NCBI GenBank assembly: GCA_013420905.1
Contig: JAAXNY010000003.1
Coordinates: 372,001 to 436,000, forward strand
Origin: Collybia mongolica
Taxonomy: Eukaryota > Basidiomycota > Agaricomycetes > Agaricales > Clitocybaceae
Reading direction: 5' to 3'
DNA length: 64,000 bases
Part shown: positions 45,790-56,419 of the stretch, in pieces
Layout of the letters: every line of letters starts with the position of its first letter
How positions within the stretch are numbered: position 1 is the stretch's first letter
Translations under genes and position numbers: made by a program
Notes under the pieces: model-generated
The model's database searches: none
Told to the model about the DNA's origin: nothing
Seen by the model: only the letters and a program-made list of their open reading frames with translations

Positions 45790-46684
45790 TGTACTTTCCT
45801 GTTCTTAAACTATGGTTTTCTGGTTATGAGTTCTTTATCAACCCAGTTTTCGGGCAGAAAGGTGATTCATTCATTCATTCATATTTCAACACCGCGGGAA
45901 AATATTTCCATAATGGGATTTTTCTTCTCTTATGGCTTTTTACAGCATTTCTCCACAAATACAAAGTATTGTGACATAATTTGCATGTTTTTGGGATGCT
46001 TACATAATGCTTTTGATGATGCCATCAAAATTATGCATATCTAATATTTCAAAGCGTCGCATTTCAAAATTTATTTTGTGATTTTCTCCATAACCAGTAA
46101 AGCTATTAACTTTGTTTTTATATGTTTGGAATGTACAAACATGGCTCTACAATTTCCTTGTTGAGCACATTTTTCCCATGGTCTATTTTGAGCAAAATAT
46201 TAGAAATGTCCAGATTCAGCTAGTTTTGAAGGTCTGTGTATTATGCCAAAGATGAACAAACATCTTATAACAACAATAACCCTTACCAAACATGACCCTT
46301 GTGGGAAATTATCCTAAACATTGGAAAAATCAACAACTACTACTATATTTACCTGAAATACAAAGAGGATTGAATTCTCTATTTATTGACATATGTCACA
46401 TGATCTATTCCATCACATAAGCATACCAAATACATGACAACAATCTGAATGCTCATTTAGTGTCCATGATCCTGGGAAAAGTAAGTTCTGATGGTTTTTG
46501 TGCACAGGCATTGCTTGTTTGCTTGGTAACATTTTCCCATGGTCACATGACCTCTATAAACTATCATCTACATTGTTTCTAGTCATTTACAACTTCCTGA
46601 ATGTGGAATGGACTTATTTCTCCTAAGAAAAGAAATAAAGAATGAGTACCTGCCACACAGTGTGTTGGCCCACTCCACCCAAGT
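45790..46684 (+). repeat. X segment forming an inverted repeat with 49030-49990
   Basis: Forward match to X copy 1 positions about 12024-12530 and 15134-15530, without the pogo element. It is an inverted copy of 49030-49990 in X copy 3. Its left end abuts the truncated second antisense gene. Confidence 0.75.
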
Positions 46685-47488
46685 ATTTCTTGAACCAGCT
46701 TGTTGCAATAGAACTAGCTATCCAGAATCTCTTCAACTTTATATTACTTTTTGTTGTTGATAAGTTTGGTTCTGGAATGCTTGTCAGACCATGTCCTAGA
46801 ATTAGATTGCAGGGTACAGGGAGTAGCTTGACAACATGGAAGGCCTGATGGATGCACAACATGAAGATGTAATGTGACCACACATTTGAGCTTGCCAAAT
46901 ACTTGTTGCACTTCTGTAAGGGGTCATGTTGCCAAGAGGCTCAGGCAGGGAGCAGCATATACAATATGAACAGCCATGTAGGGAAGGGATTAGTATAGAG
47001 CACTAGAGGCTTGACCATGAGTAGAGAACCCAATCCAAGTCTATTGCACTGTGAAATGTTAGTCCAGAGTAAACTACTATCTATCAAGGGGTTAAGGCAA
47101 AGCATGTCAGGCTGATAGATGTAACAGTAAGGTTATGCAAGCTGTGCAATAGTAATCCTGTTGGCTAGATGTGGACAACAAGTGATGCCCTTACAACTTC
47201 ACCCATATCCATGGTGTATGATATCAGCAACTCCAAATGAATTGCCAATGGAAGTTGGTGTTTATAGATCCTATACAAAAATCCAACAACAAAAGGTAAC
47301 CATATATATCTAGGCACTTCCCTTAAAAACAAGTCAGCTGGTAAAGTAGGGCCTCAGACTCTCAGAGATGGACTGTGTGAAAAAATTAACAAACTTGAAA
47401 ATATAGATCCATATTTGTATATTCCAAATACACAACCAACTCAGTAGCTTCTCTGGGGATCTTACACTGAGCTACAATATATGGAGGT

Positions 47489-48832
47489 CTTTACACTAAG
47501 CCACATAACCCATGCGGACTCCACACAGACACATGGACTCATTTGGCAGGACCATCAGCCAGACAGCAATCCATGTCCACACCAAGTCCGCATCAATCTG
47601 CGTAATTTTTACGCGGACACAGACAAGCATGGACAGACAGCTTGCAGAATCTGCACAGCCAGTCAATTACTAATCAGATTACTAATATAATTTTTATTTA
47701 CTCAAATTATATATACTATTTGTTATAAATAACATAACATAACAGTGCTGAAAAACTTGCAACCAACTAGGTTTGAATGTGTACATGCACAAACATTATG
47801 TAATATGTTTGGCATTCATAACTGTTGGGCAAGACAGACATTCCTAGCTACAGGCTACACTGGCCTCAAGTCAACACATTTAGGTCACATGACTACAAAG
47901 CACATGTAATGGTCACATTACCATTGCCATGTCTTCATTGGTTCTCTTCAACCACATCAACAATGCCTGCCAAACCGCCAACGCCAATGCCAATGCCAAC
48001 ACACTGAACACCAACCAACACCAACATGACAATGCATGAGACAGTGTGGGGTGAAGGATAGAAACAGATGCAGAATGAGGGGACGACAAGGAAAGGGCGC
48101 CCCAAGGGGCAAAGGGAGGTGAGTCCCACATGCCACTCATCTACACACTCACCATGCAATGTGTCCCCTCCCACTTCAGGAACCCGAGATGAGAAGGACA
48201 TGGCCACCAAAGACAACAACAACAACAACAACAACAACAACCATGAAGACAGCAGCAGCAGCAACTGTGATGACAAGGCCTGCAGCCATGACAGCAACAG
48301 CAGCAGCAGCAGCCATATCAACAATGGTGCAATGACAATGACAAAGGATGGCAACAAGAACGAGGACAAAGCCAACAACCACCACCATGAGGACAACAAA
48401 GACAACAACAACTAAGAACAACAGGGACAACAGCCAGAAAAATGGCCTGTGCTGGACCATGCCAGTGCCGCCGCCACTGCTACCCAGGCCATTGACAATG
48501 CTGTGGGGGTGCATCCTGCACCACCTGGTGCCAAAAGCAACAGCAACAATGGCAACAAGGACAGCAGGGGCAGCAGGGGCCCCTGCCCATACTAGATTAA
48601 GTATTTACAATCATGTAGTCTTTATTATTAATACATATATCATTTTTATTATCAATCTTATTAGCAAGTATTATAATAGTAAAAGAAAGTGAGTAAGTCC
48701 ACATGGACTGTGTGGAGTCCATGTGGAGTCCATGCAAATCCATGCAGAGTCCGTGCGGACATGCATGTGTGGTCCATGTGGAGTCCATGCAGTCCGTGCA
48801 GAGTCCACAAGGACATGTGGCTCAGTGTAAAG
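47489..48832. mobile_element. terminal-repeat element with low-complexity interior (1344 bp)
   Basis: The ends are inverted (CTTTACACTAAGCCACAT on the left, complement of ATGTGGCTCAGTGTAAAG on the right). Sub-terminal GTCCATGTGGAGTCC-type words repeat several times at both sides. The interior has CAA/CAG trinucleotide runs (48200-48420) that give asparagine- and serine-rich frames, probably meaningless. No transposase. Target duplication unclear. Confidence 0.55.
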
Positions 48833-50760
48833 TACAGGACTTTACCCCTGTACTATTTGCACAGCTTTAGTAGGCTGATATAGACTTCTGGTACACCCAC
48901 AGTATTTATCCAATATACCTATTTATAGATTGGACTACCCAATTGTGAAACTTGAACTACTTGTTTAAATTTTAAGGCAATTAATAAACAAAGAATATAC
49001 CAAATAGTTAAATCACTAAGGAAGTAATATTGATCCAAATGCCTACTTGGGTGGAGTGGGCCAACACACTGTGTGGCAGGTACTCATTCTTTATTTCTTT
49101 TCTTAGGAGAAATAAGTCCATTCCACATTCAATAAGTTGTAAATGACTAGAAACAATGTAGATGATAGTTTATAGAGGTCATGTGACCATGGGAAAATGT
49201 TCCCAAGTAAACAAGCAATGCCTGTGCACAAAACCCAATGCCATAGCTTGCCTGGTTATGGAGCAAACACAAAAACCATCAGAACTTTTCCCAGGATCAT
49301 GGACACTAAATAAGCATTCAGATTGTTGTCATGTATTTGGTATGCTTATGTGATGGAATAGATCATGTGACATATGTCAATAAGTAGAGAATTCAATCCT
49401 CTTTGTATTTCAGGTAAATATAGTAGTAGCTGTTGATTATTCCAATGTTTAGTGTAATTTCCCACAAGGGTCATGTTTGGTAAGGGTCATTGTTGTTATA
49501 AGATGTTTGTTCACATCTGACATAACACACAGACCTTCAAAACTAGCTGAATCTGGACATTTCTAATATTTTGCTCAAAATAGACCATGGGAAAAATGTG
49601 CTCAACAAGGAAATTGTAGAGCCATGTTTGTACATTCCAAATACATAAAAACAAAGTTAATAGCTTTACTGGTTATGGAGAAAATCACAAAATAAATTTT
49701 GAAATGCGACACTTTGAAATATTAGATATGCATAATTTTGATGGCATCATCAAAAGCATTATGTAAGCATCCCAAATACATGCAAATTATGTCACAATAC
49801 TTTGTATTTATGGAGTAATGCTGTAAAAAGCCACAAGAGAAGAAAAATCCCATTATGGAAATATTTTCCCGCAGTGTCGAAATATGAATGAATGAATGAA
49901 TCAACTTTTTGCCCAAAACCTGGGTTGATAAAGAACTTGTAATAATAGAAACAAGTTCCCACAGTATTGAAATGTATATCAACCATTCAACATTTAACAT
50001 TTTATTTCTAGCTTTGCATCCTGGGTTAATCAAGAACTTATCAGATATGCTAAAAATCGAAATATCATCATCAAAGATCAAGTTCAAACAAAGGTATGTA
50101 CATATGCCTGTTAAGTGTTTTTTGTTGTATTATTGCATACTAAATTTAACCATACTCATATAGCTAGCCATTGTCAAGATATTGAGCATTATAGATTCCA
50201 GGAGCATCCACATTGACTTGTTTGGCTATGCTTATGGCCAAGTAATATATAAATGTGATATAAAAATAGATATAACAAGAGATTATAATCAAATTTGGAA
50301 AGGTACAAAGAAATATAAATATACATTTCCTGGTGTACCCCCTCCATAGGTCTAGGAGTAGTAGCAATTTCAACTGTGTCTGTGAGCCTTGTATTTGCTA
50401 AGATATGCATCTTTTTTTTTTTTTTTTTTTGGTTCAACATTTTATATACCAACTGTACGTAATACGTGTGCTGGTCACTACAAGTAGTAATTGGGAAAGG
50501 GGGGAGAGGGGGGGCAGGAGACAAAGCGCTGCAGGGCTAGGGTGCTCGCCCGACTGGGGTCGGACTAGCGAATGGAGCCAGAGCTCATTGTACACAGGCC
50601 GGAAGGGCCAATCTACGCCAGGGGGTGGGCCCCCTGCTGTGGCACTCCGCAGCAGGTGGTGGCTTCAAGTCCACCGATTATCCAGGTTCACATGTTCGGG
50701 CAGGGAGCACCCTATAGCCGCCACTTAGAACACTGAGTACCACCCCTAGCCTGTTTAGGA

Positions 50761-51170
50761 CTAGGGAACATCGAACGCGAAAGCGCTTTCGTTCTCCAAG
50801 AGGAATTCAACCAGCCACGCATAGCGCAGCTGGCGGCTGGGCTTGTCTTCCCGTCCGTGTTGTGGACAGTCGAATAGGACGTGTTGTATGGTTTCCAAGG
50901 GAGCACTGCACCTACAGGAGACAGATTCTTCCTTGAAGAATCGCAATCAGAACGCCCCAATTGGAGCGTGTCCAGTGATGCATCGCACCAGTTGGGCAGT
51001 CAGAGCATGGCTGTGACCAGTCTTGCGCATCCACGGCCCATTGTTTACATGGGTCGGAGTGAGCGGGGTGTCCTTTTTTGCATAGAGCGTCAGGAAATTG
51101 GAGCCAATGTACTTCTTGGACTGGAAGAGACAGGGATTTGGATGAGCCTGAGAAGTGAACACACTTCTGC
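50761..51170 (-). pseudogene. LINE ORF2, C-terminal part
   Basis: The part TGHSHALTAQLVRCITGHAP is followed by a TGA (50947-50949) in place of an arginine, then by RFFKEESVSCRCSAPLETI and QHVLFDCPQHGRED. The CxC...ET...H...CP zinc-knuckle-like end is typical of ORF2 after the reverse transcriptase and RNase H. Confidence 0.7.
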
Positions 51171-51984
51171 AAGGAAAGCGGTCTCTTCTTCAGAGTCGAT
51201 TTTGATTGACATCTTCCCTTCGGGGAGCTCGACCCTAAGGGGGATGTCTAGGAGTAGAGGAAAGTGATCAGGTTCACCCTTATCACCTATCGTCAGGTCG
51301 GCTGTGTAGCCCCGGAATGCCGGGACAAACACAAGGTCAAGGACCGAGCCGCGCAGGGCCGAATTATACAGCCGATGTGTGACCCGCCCCGAGGGGGGGG
51401 CAATCCGCTCAAGGCTGAGGGCAGCCGCGCACTCCATGAGCCTGTTGGCCATGGGGTGCTCATGATTGAGGGTAGCATCCCAATGCACTGAGGGGCAATT
51501 AAAATCACCCCCCATATACATAGCTAACATCAGGGAACTCATCCAGGTGGTCTTCGAGGAATCGGACTGCTGATCCATTCTCATCTGAGTAGACATTCAT
51601 CAAATGCACTGGGCCAAGGTGCCCTTGAACAGTGATGAGCATGACGTCGCGGTGGTTAATGACATCCAATCGGAGCTTAGGTTTCACTGAGCGGATAGCT
51701 CGGTTGACATAGGCCATGATGCACGGCTGATCTTCGGCAGCGTCGAACCCTTTGGGGAACATGGGGATCCAGTCCGGGTGGACGGGGGGTCCCCTGATGG
51801 GGATCCTGTCTTTTTCGGTCAAGGAGGCTGTATACCGTACAGTGGCCCATGGCGGCTCCTGCAGGAAGAGAATGTCAGTGACGTCCTTGCGGCGTTCTAA
51901 CAGGTCAACTGTCCAGTGTTGTTTGCGCCTGACATTTTGGCAGTACGTTCTGAGCGTATTTACATTACAAGTTGTACTAGACAT
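51090..51984 (-). pseudogene. LINE ORF2, endonuclease domain
   Basis: ORF2 starts MSSTTCNVNTLRTYCQNVRR. It shows the apurinic-type endonuclease motifs: LFLQEPPWA with the catalytic glutamate, GGDFNCPSVHWD and KGEPDHFPLLLDIPL with the terminal histidine. A run of six G at about 51505-51510 shifts the frame just before GGDFN; one base less would restore it. After SEEETAFLAE the sequence jumps to the ORF2 C-terminus near 51170. Confidence 0.8.
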
Positions 51985-51987
51985 TAA

Positions 51988-53499
51988 TCAAGTAACTTTT
52001 TGTCGAAACGCTCGAGTACCCTCCCTGCGTCCTCGGAGCCTGTCTCCTGTAACGGTGGGGAAGGGGGTATTAGCAGATGGTGCGAAGTGTAAGAGCTCGT
52101 CACCTACCTTCTGGGCAGTGTACTTGGCCACTAGCCACTTGGCGTCATAGCAGTGTTTCCAAAAGGAACACTTCCTGTCGTCAGACTCATGGGCAAGGCC
52201 ACAGTTGACACATCGGGAGGCGTGGGGGCACTTATGACCTGCTGGTGTTGCAAGTCTCGGTGGGGTGGCCTTGGGGGCAGCCTTGCAGCACGCCGCTAGG
52301 TCGCGGTGATTGCAGGCGTTGTGAGGTCCGCCACAATAGGAGCACAGTTGAGCTCTGAAGGGACAGACCTCCTTGCAGTGGCCAAACCTCCAGCACTTTG
52401 TGCAGATAGGGACCCCTATTCGCTTGTCAGCGGGCAGGATGGTCAGAGACTGGGACCCGAGCATGAAGCTCTTGTTCCGAAGGCTGCGGAGGTGGGTGCC
52501 TCCACGAGAATCATAAATGTCAAAGAACACAGTGCATGAGTCTGACGTTTTGGAGTTTCTGACCATGCGGGGGAGCGCCCCTTGGTACAGATGGATCGCA
52601 CCTTTCCATTTGCAGGTTTCAAGGATAGTCTTGACCTCCAATGGAGTGATGGGAATGGGCTTCCCGGTTTCGTCATATGTGACAGTTGTACCGAAGAAGG
52701 GAAAGTTGGGGATGTGGAGGAAGGTCTTGGAGGACCCAACCTCAACCCGTGTCTCTGTATCAGCCCCTCGAGCCTCCTTCGCCTTGGCGTCAAAGAACTG
52801 GTAGAGGACCTGGAGATCGTCTTTGGAAGGCACAGAGTCCATGATGAGGGACAAACCCCCAAGATGGTTCTGTGTTTCCACGACAGCGCGGATGGTTCGG
52901 CGGTTAGAACCAAGAGTACTGTTGATCGTTGGTATAACGAGAGCGTCGTCCCAGTACACCGGCGGAGAACAGAAAACCACAACTTCTTTCCGAGAGGAGC
53001 CGTGGGTGGTGGAACGCTTCACGTTGGCGCGAGCTCGTTCAGCGTTTGTGCAGGAGATGGCAGCCCCGCCCGCAACAATCTGTTGCGCTTGGACAATGGA
53101 TGCATTGGGAGCCGAGGGGAATGACTTGGCCATTTGGACTAGTCCCTCCGCCGTGGCAACGGCGCCCTTTCTCCTCTTGGAAGGGGGAGGTTGGGGGAGA
53201 GAGGCAGCAGCAGCTGCTGTAGATGCAAACGAGGCCGGGGTTGGCCTAGGGGGGGGAGGCGGAGGCTGTCTGGACGACTGAGCCGGGATAAGCTTCCTTT
53301 GGGGCCTGCGGAGACCTGCAGGGTCAGAGGTAGCATTGGACGAATGGGGGGGCCGCTGCCCTGATCCAGGGGGGCCGTACTTAGGGGCGGGGGGAGTGTC
53401 AGGGGGGAGCTGGCTCTGAAGGCTGTCGATGACCTGTTGTAGGGCGGCAACTTGAGAGGTCCCATTGGCAACATGCCGGATGAGGCCGATTTCGGAGCT
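51988..53499 (-). CDS. LINE ORF1 (Gag-like, zinc knuckles), 5' truncated
   Basis: The frame is open from the 5' edge (SSEIGLIRHVANGTSQ) to a stop at 51988, at least 503 codons. It begins with a proline-rich region and a basic SKRRKGAVA stretch, continues through MAKSFPSAPNASIVQ, and ends in a cysteine-rich part with three knuckles: CTKCWRFGHCKEVC (C-x2-C-x4-H-x4-C), CSYCGGPHNACNH and CVNCGLAHESDDRKC. ORF1 proteins bind LINE RNA and act as chaperones. No stop lies in the retained frame. ORF2 begins three bases after the ORF1 stop. Confidence 0.8.
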   Translation of the reverse strand, partial: SSEIGLIRHVANGTSQVAALQQVIDSLQSQLPPDTPPAPKYGPPGSGQRPPHSSNATSDPAGLRRPQRKLIPAQSSRQPPPPPPRPTPASFASTAAAAASLPQPPPSKRRKGAVATAEGLVQMAKSFPSAPNASIVQAQQIVAGGAAISCTNAERARANVKRSTTHGSSRKEVVVFCSPPVYWDDALVIPTINSTLGSNRRTIRAVVETQNHLGGLSLIMDSVPSKDDLQVLYQFFDAKAKEARGADTETRVEVGSSKTFLHIPNFPFFGTTVTYDETGKPIPITPLEVKTILETCKWKGAIHLYQGALPRMVRNSKTSDSCTVFFDIYDSRGGTHLRSLRNKSFMLGSQSLTILPADKRIGVPICTKCWRFGHCKEVCPFRAQLCSYCGGPHNACNHRDLAACCKAAPKATPPRLATPAGHKCPHASRCVNCGLAHESDDRKCSFWKHCYDAKWLVAKYTAQKVGDELLHFAPSANTPFPTVTGDRLRGRREGTRAFRQKVT

Positions 53500-53708
53500 G
53501 AGATATGCATCATCTATATTGTGGGAACTTCATTAATATTGTTTGTTTGGCCAGATGTTGGCAAAGTGATATACAGATGATATTTATTTGTAATATGCAG
53601 TCAAAAAGTTGTTAATAATGTGATTGGGGAGGGTACAAACAACTACAAATACATATAAATATACACATAATGTAATCCCATACAATGTCTAGTAGTAGCA
53701 TGTCCATC

Positions 53709-54636
53709 TTTAATATTAAGCGCATGTGGGTTTGACCCAGCTACATGCGGGCATAAACACCTATTACCACTAAGTAATCTGTAATGGGCTATCAGGGTGG
53801 AGCTGTACACTAAGTTGCTCTCCAGGTCATATTACAGGTCTAGACTGAGGATACCTGCAGTCCAATGGTATTGTACTGTACCATGTCTGAACCTCCCAAC
53901 ACCTTAAAGGTTTGCCTTCGCTTGTCGGGGCATGGTCCCCTCCCTTCACGTTGGTACCCCATTCCACTCCCCTCCTGGTATTTTCAGGTTGCCCTGGAAA
54001 CCCATTACTCCCCCCCAGTGTTGAAGATAAATGTCCAATCTAAATGAACAACCCATACCTCAAACCTGCTCCCCCTCTCCTGAACCCCCCCTATTACTTT
54101 CCCCCCTGTTCCACACCGCTCTCCCAAAGCAATGACTCCCCTTCAAAATGAGGCCGCTAAATCCCACCATTGGTCAATAAACTGGCATTCTCCCCAAGAG
54201 GTGTGCTCTGTGCAGGGACAGTAGCTGATCGGGGGCCAGACCCCTTCCTCCTTTTGTATTTGGGTGTAGTGGTTCAGCAAGTACGAAAAAATCATCAAAA
54301 ATGTTGGCAGTGACACTCCCTAAGGATCTGTGCAAAGCAGAGTACAAGAGTTGTGGTGTCCTTGTGTGGCCTGGTAGTTGATAAGGTGGATGTGAACGGA
54401 TTAGTGAAGCCCCCAGTACAGGCAAGATGAGATGACCCTGCAGACAGTCAGGATCAGCTCTGATAAGTTAGAAATTTGGATATGGTGTAAAAGGATAGTG
54501 GCCCAGGCCAAAAGAGTGGTCTGATGAAAGGCAATGTTGATTAGGGATGAGGTGTTAGGTAGTTTAGGGATGACCTAGTGCAGGAGGGATGAATTCCCAC
54601 GGTTGGACGGTGGTGGTAAAAGATCAAGAAGCATCG
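53709..54636 (-). mobile_element. non-autonomous retroposon, copy 3
   Basis: Reverse-oriented relative of 10599-11553, flanked by a 15-bp duplication AGTAGCATGTCCATC at 53694-53708 and 54637-54651. It lacks an A tail. The small frame at 54174-54425 matches the one in copy 2. Confidence 0.85.
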
Positions 54637-55210
54637 AGTAGCATGTCCATCAGCTTTGTATTTGCTAAGATATGCATCATCTATACTGTGGGAAATTTCT
54701 TTAGTATTATTGTTTGTTTGGCCAGATGTGTGATGAAGTGATATACAGACAGTATTCATTTGTAATATGCAGCAAGAAAAATGATGTTGATAATGTTTAG
54801 AAAAATACAAACAAATATAAACACATACAAACATATACACGAGGTACTACTTCACCATATCTAACACTAGCAATTTAAATTACATCCATAGGCCTTGTTG
54901 TTGTTGAGATATGCAATGATTTATAGTGTGGGAACTTTGAGGGTATTGTTTGTTTGGCTAGCTGTGTGGCAAACTTGTACACAAACTTGATATTCATTTG
55001 TAACATGCTTGTAGTAAGAGAGCTGCTTTTGATCATGATGTTTGAAGGTGTACAAACAAATACAAATACATATAAATATCTACATTGGGTAGCCCCTCAC
55101 CATATCTAGTAGTAGCAATTTAAATTACATCCATAGGTCTTGTCATTGTTGAGATATGCAATGTTTTGTATTGTGGGAAAAGTTTGACCCAAAGCGGAAC
55201 AAGCCTCTTG

Positions 55211-55285
55211 TAATCGTGCTTACATTTGTCAACTACGCTGTTAGCTCTAACCTAACAGCGTAGTTGACAAACGTAAGCACGATTA
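55211..55285. repeat. 34-nt-arm palindrome in X copy 3
   Basis: Left arm 55211-55244 and right arm 55252-55285 are inverted with one mismatch around a 7-nt loop. It corresponds to 9771-9834 in copy 1. Confidence 0.85.
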
Positions 55286-55594
55286 TGCCGTGGAGTTATT
55301 AATTAATTCTTGAGATATCCCAAGAAAAAGGCCAATTAACTCGAATTTATATTATTAAATGCAGCCCATGTTAGCAGTTGCCTTTTTTGCTCAAAATCCG
55401 CGCGTCGGCTAATTTTGATTCCCACAGTTAGAAGAATATTTCCACGACTACAAAGCCTTACTGATGTACTTCAAAATGTTTACTGATCATGTTCTAATGA
55501 ATTCTCGGAACACTTCAAAATTACTAACCATGGGAAAAACAACACTGGATCTTGTTGGGTACACTGAATTTTCCCCGCAAACCCAGGATGATGA

Positions 55595-55625
55595 ACGAGT
55601 TACTTATGTAAACATAAGGACTCGT
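55595..55625. repeat. 31-bp terminal palindrome of repeat X
   Basis: Imperfect palindrome with arms ACGAGT/ACTCGT and TTATGT/ACATAA. It lies at the outer limit of X in all three copies (also 9429-9459 and 38066-38096). Confidence 0.7.
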
Positions 55626-55626
55626 A

Positions 55627-56097
55627 ACCTGTTACCATTCCAAGACCGTGCTCATTAGTGCCAATTTGCCACTGCTTTAATTTACTTAAAGCTTTATCGA
55701 GCATGGGCTGTTCTTGAGCATATGTCATAGGTCTAGTGGGTGTACTTGTCTGGTCCCTTCTGTTCTGCTCATAGTTTATTACTGGTCCATTGCGCTCATC
55801 TACGGAAGCCAAGTACGTGGCTAGTAATTTGCATCCAGGTACTGTACTATTCATGTTTACATCACTTCTAGACAAAAAGACATCTCTAAGTTCTTTGTGA
55901 CCAAAATTCCGCTTATCAGTAGGGTGTCTATAACCCGTTATAATAAAGTTTCCGTTCTCATCTTCAGCAATTTCTACAGCTAGTTCTCCTTGATCACTTT
56001 GGATTAATTCATCGAAGGCCAAAAATCCTGCTCTGGTTGTCTTTTCAACAGTGTAGGTGGTGATCCCTTTGCATGGGTAGGGATAGTACACCTTCAT
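55627..56097 (-). pseudogene. element B: start of pol
   Basis: The frame reads MKVYYPYPCKGITTYTVE and on to GTNEHGLGMVTG, then runs into repeat X. It matches the linker between protease and reverse transcriptase in position. The reverse transcriptase and integrase are missing, X copy 3 lying in their place. Confidence 0.5.
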
Positions 56098-56417
56098 CCT
56101 GTGTTAGGGTCTGTGATAGTGACTACTTGTCCCCCATCTCTAGCATTTTTGATCTGACTTTCCGTGAGTGTATCAAACGGTCTCCCAAGCAATATTTTGT
56201 ATGCAGGTGAATTTATGATATGTACTTGGAGGTAAATGGCCATGTCATTAAACAAGAAAGGGACGTTGCGCGCTAATCCTGCTGTTTTCTCCACTTGTTT
56301 ATTAGCACTCTGCATGTGTATGACAACATCTGGATCCCATGAAATGTCCAAGTCTAAAGCCGTTTGTTTAGCCATTGATACTATTTGGGATCCCCCATCT
56401 AATAAAGATTCCTCCAT
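56094..56417 (-). pseudogene. element B: retroviral-type aspartic protease
   Basis: The sequence has ESLLDGGSQIVSMAKQTA, where D-G-G-S stands at the active-site position normally D-T/S-G, and the flap and C-terminal strands end in YKILLGRPFDTL. This is the protease of a Ty3-type element. The frame differs from the flanking ones, so the copy is shifted. The DGG variant might reduce activity. Confidence 0.65.
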
Positions 56418-56419
56418 TC

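Larger units (their letters stand above)
50412..53500 (-). mobile_element. LINE (APE-type) with reverse transcriptase deleted
   Basis: Reading on the minus strand: ORF1 runs from the 5' end, then the endonuclease part of ORF2, then a jump to the C-terminal end of ORF2, a 3' UTR and about 20 A residues. AGATATGCATC flanks it at 50401-50411 and 53501-53511 (11 bp, extendable to 15 with one mismatch). Since ORF1 is open to the very 5' end, the copy is 5' truncated. The reverse transcriptase core is absent. Confidence 0.9.
46685..55626 (-). repeat. repeat family X, copy 3 (reverse), with nested insertions
   Basis: Read on the minus strand, 55626 to 53512 and 50411 to 48840 match X copy 1 from 9428 to about 15730, and 47470 to 46685 matches 16740-17590. 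Inserted in it are a LINE (50412-53500), a retroposon (53709-54636) and a terminal-repeat element (47489-48832). Its left-end palindrome is at 55595-55625. It lies in element B where pol should be. Confidence 0.75.

Noticed and set aside
48068..48415. Asparagine/serine-rich protein frame
   Set aside because: It arises from CAA/CAG runs in a terminal-repeat element and has no other support.
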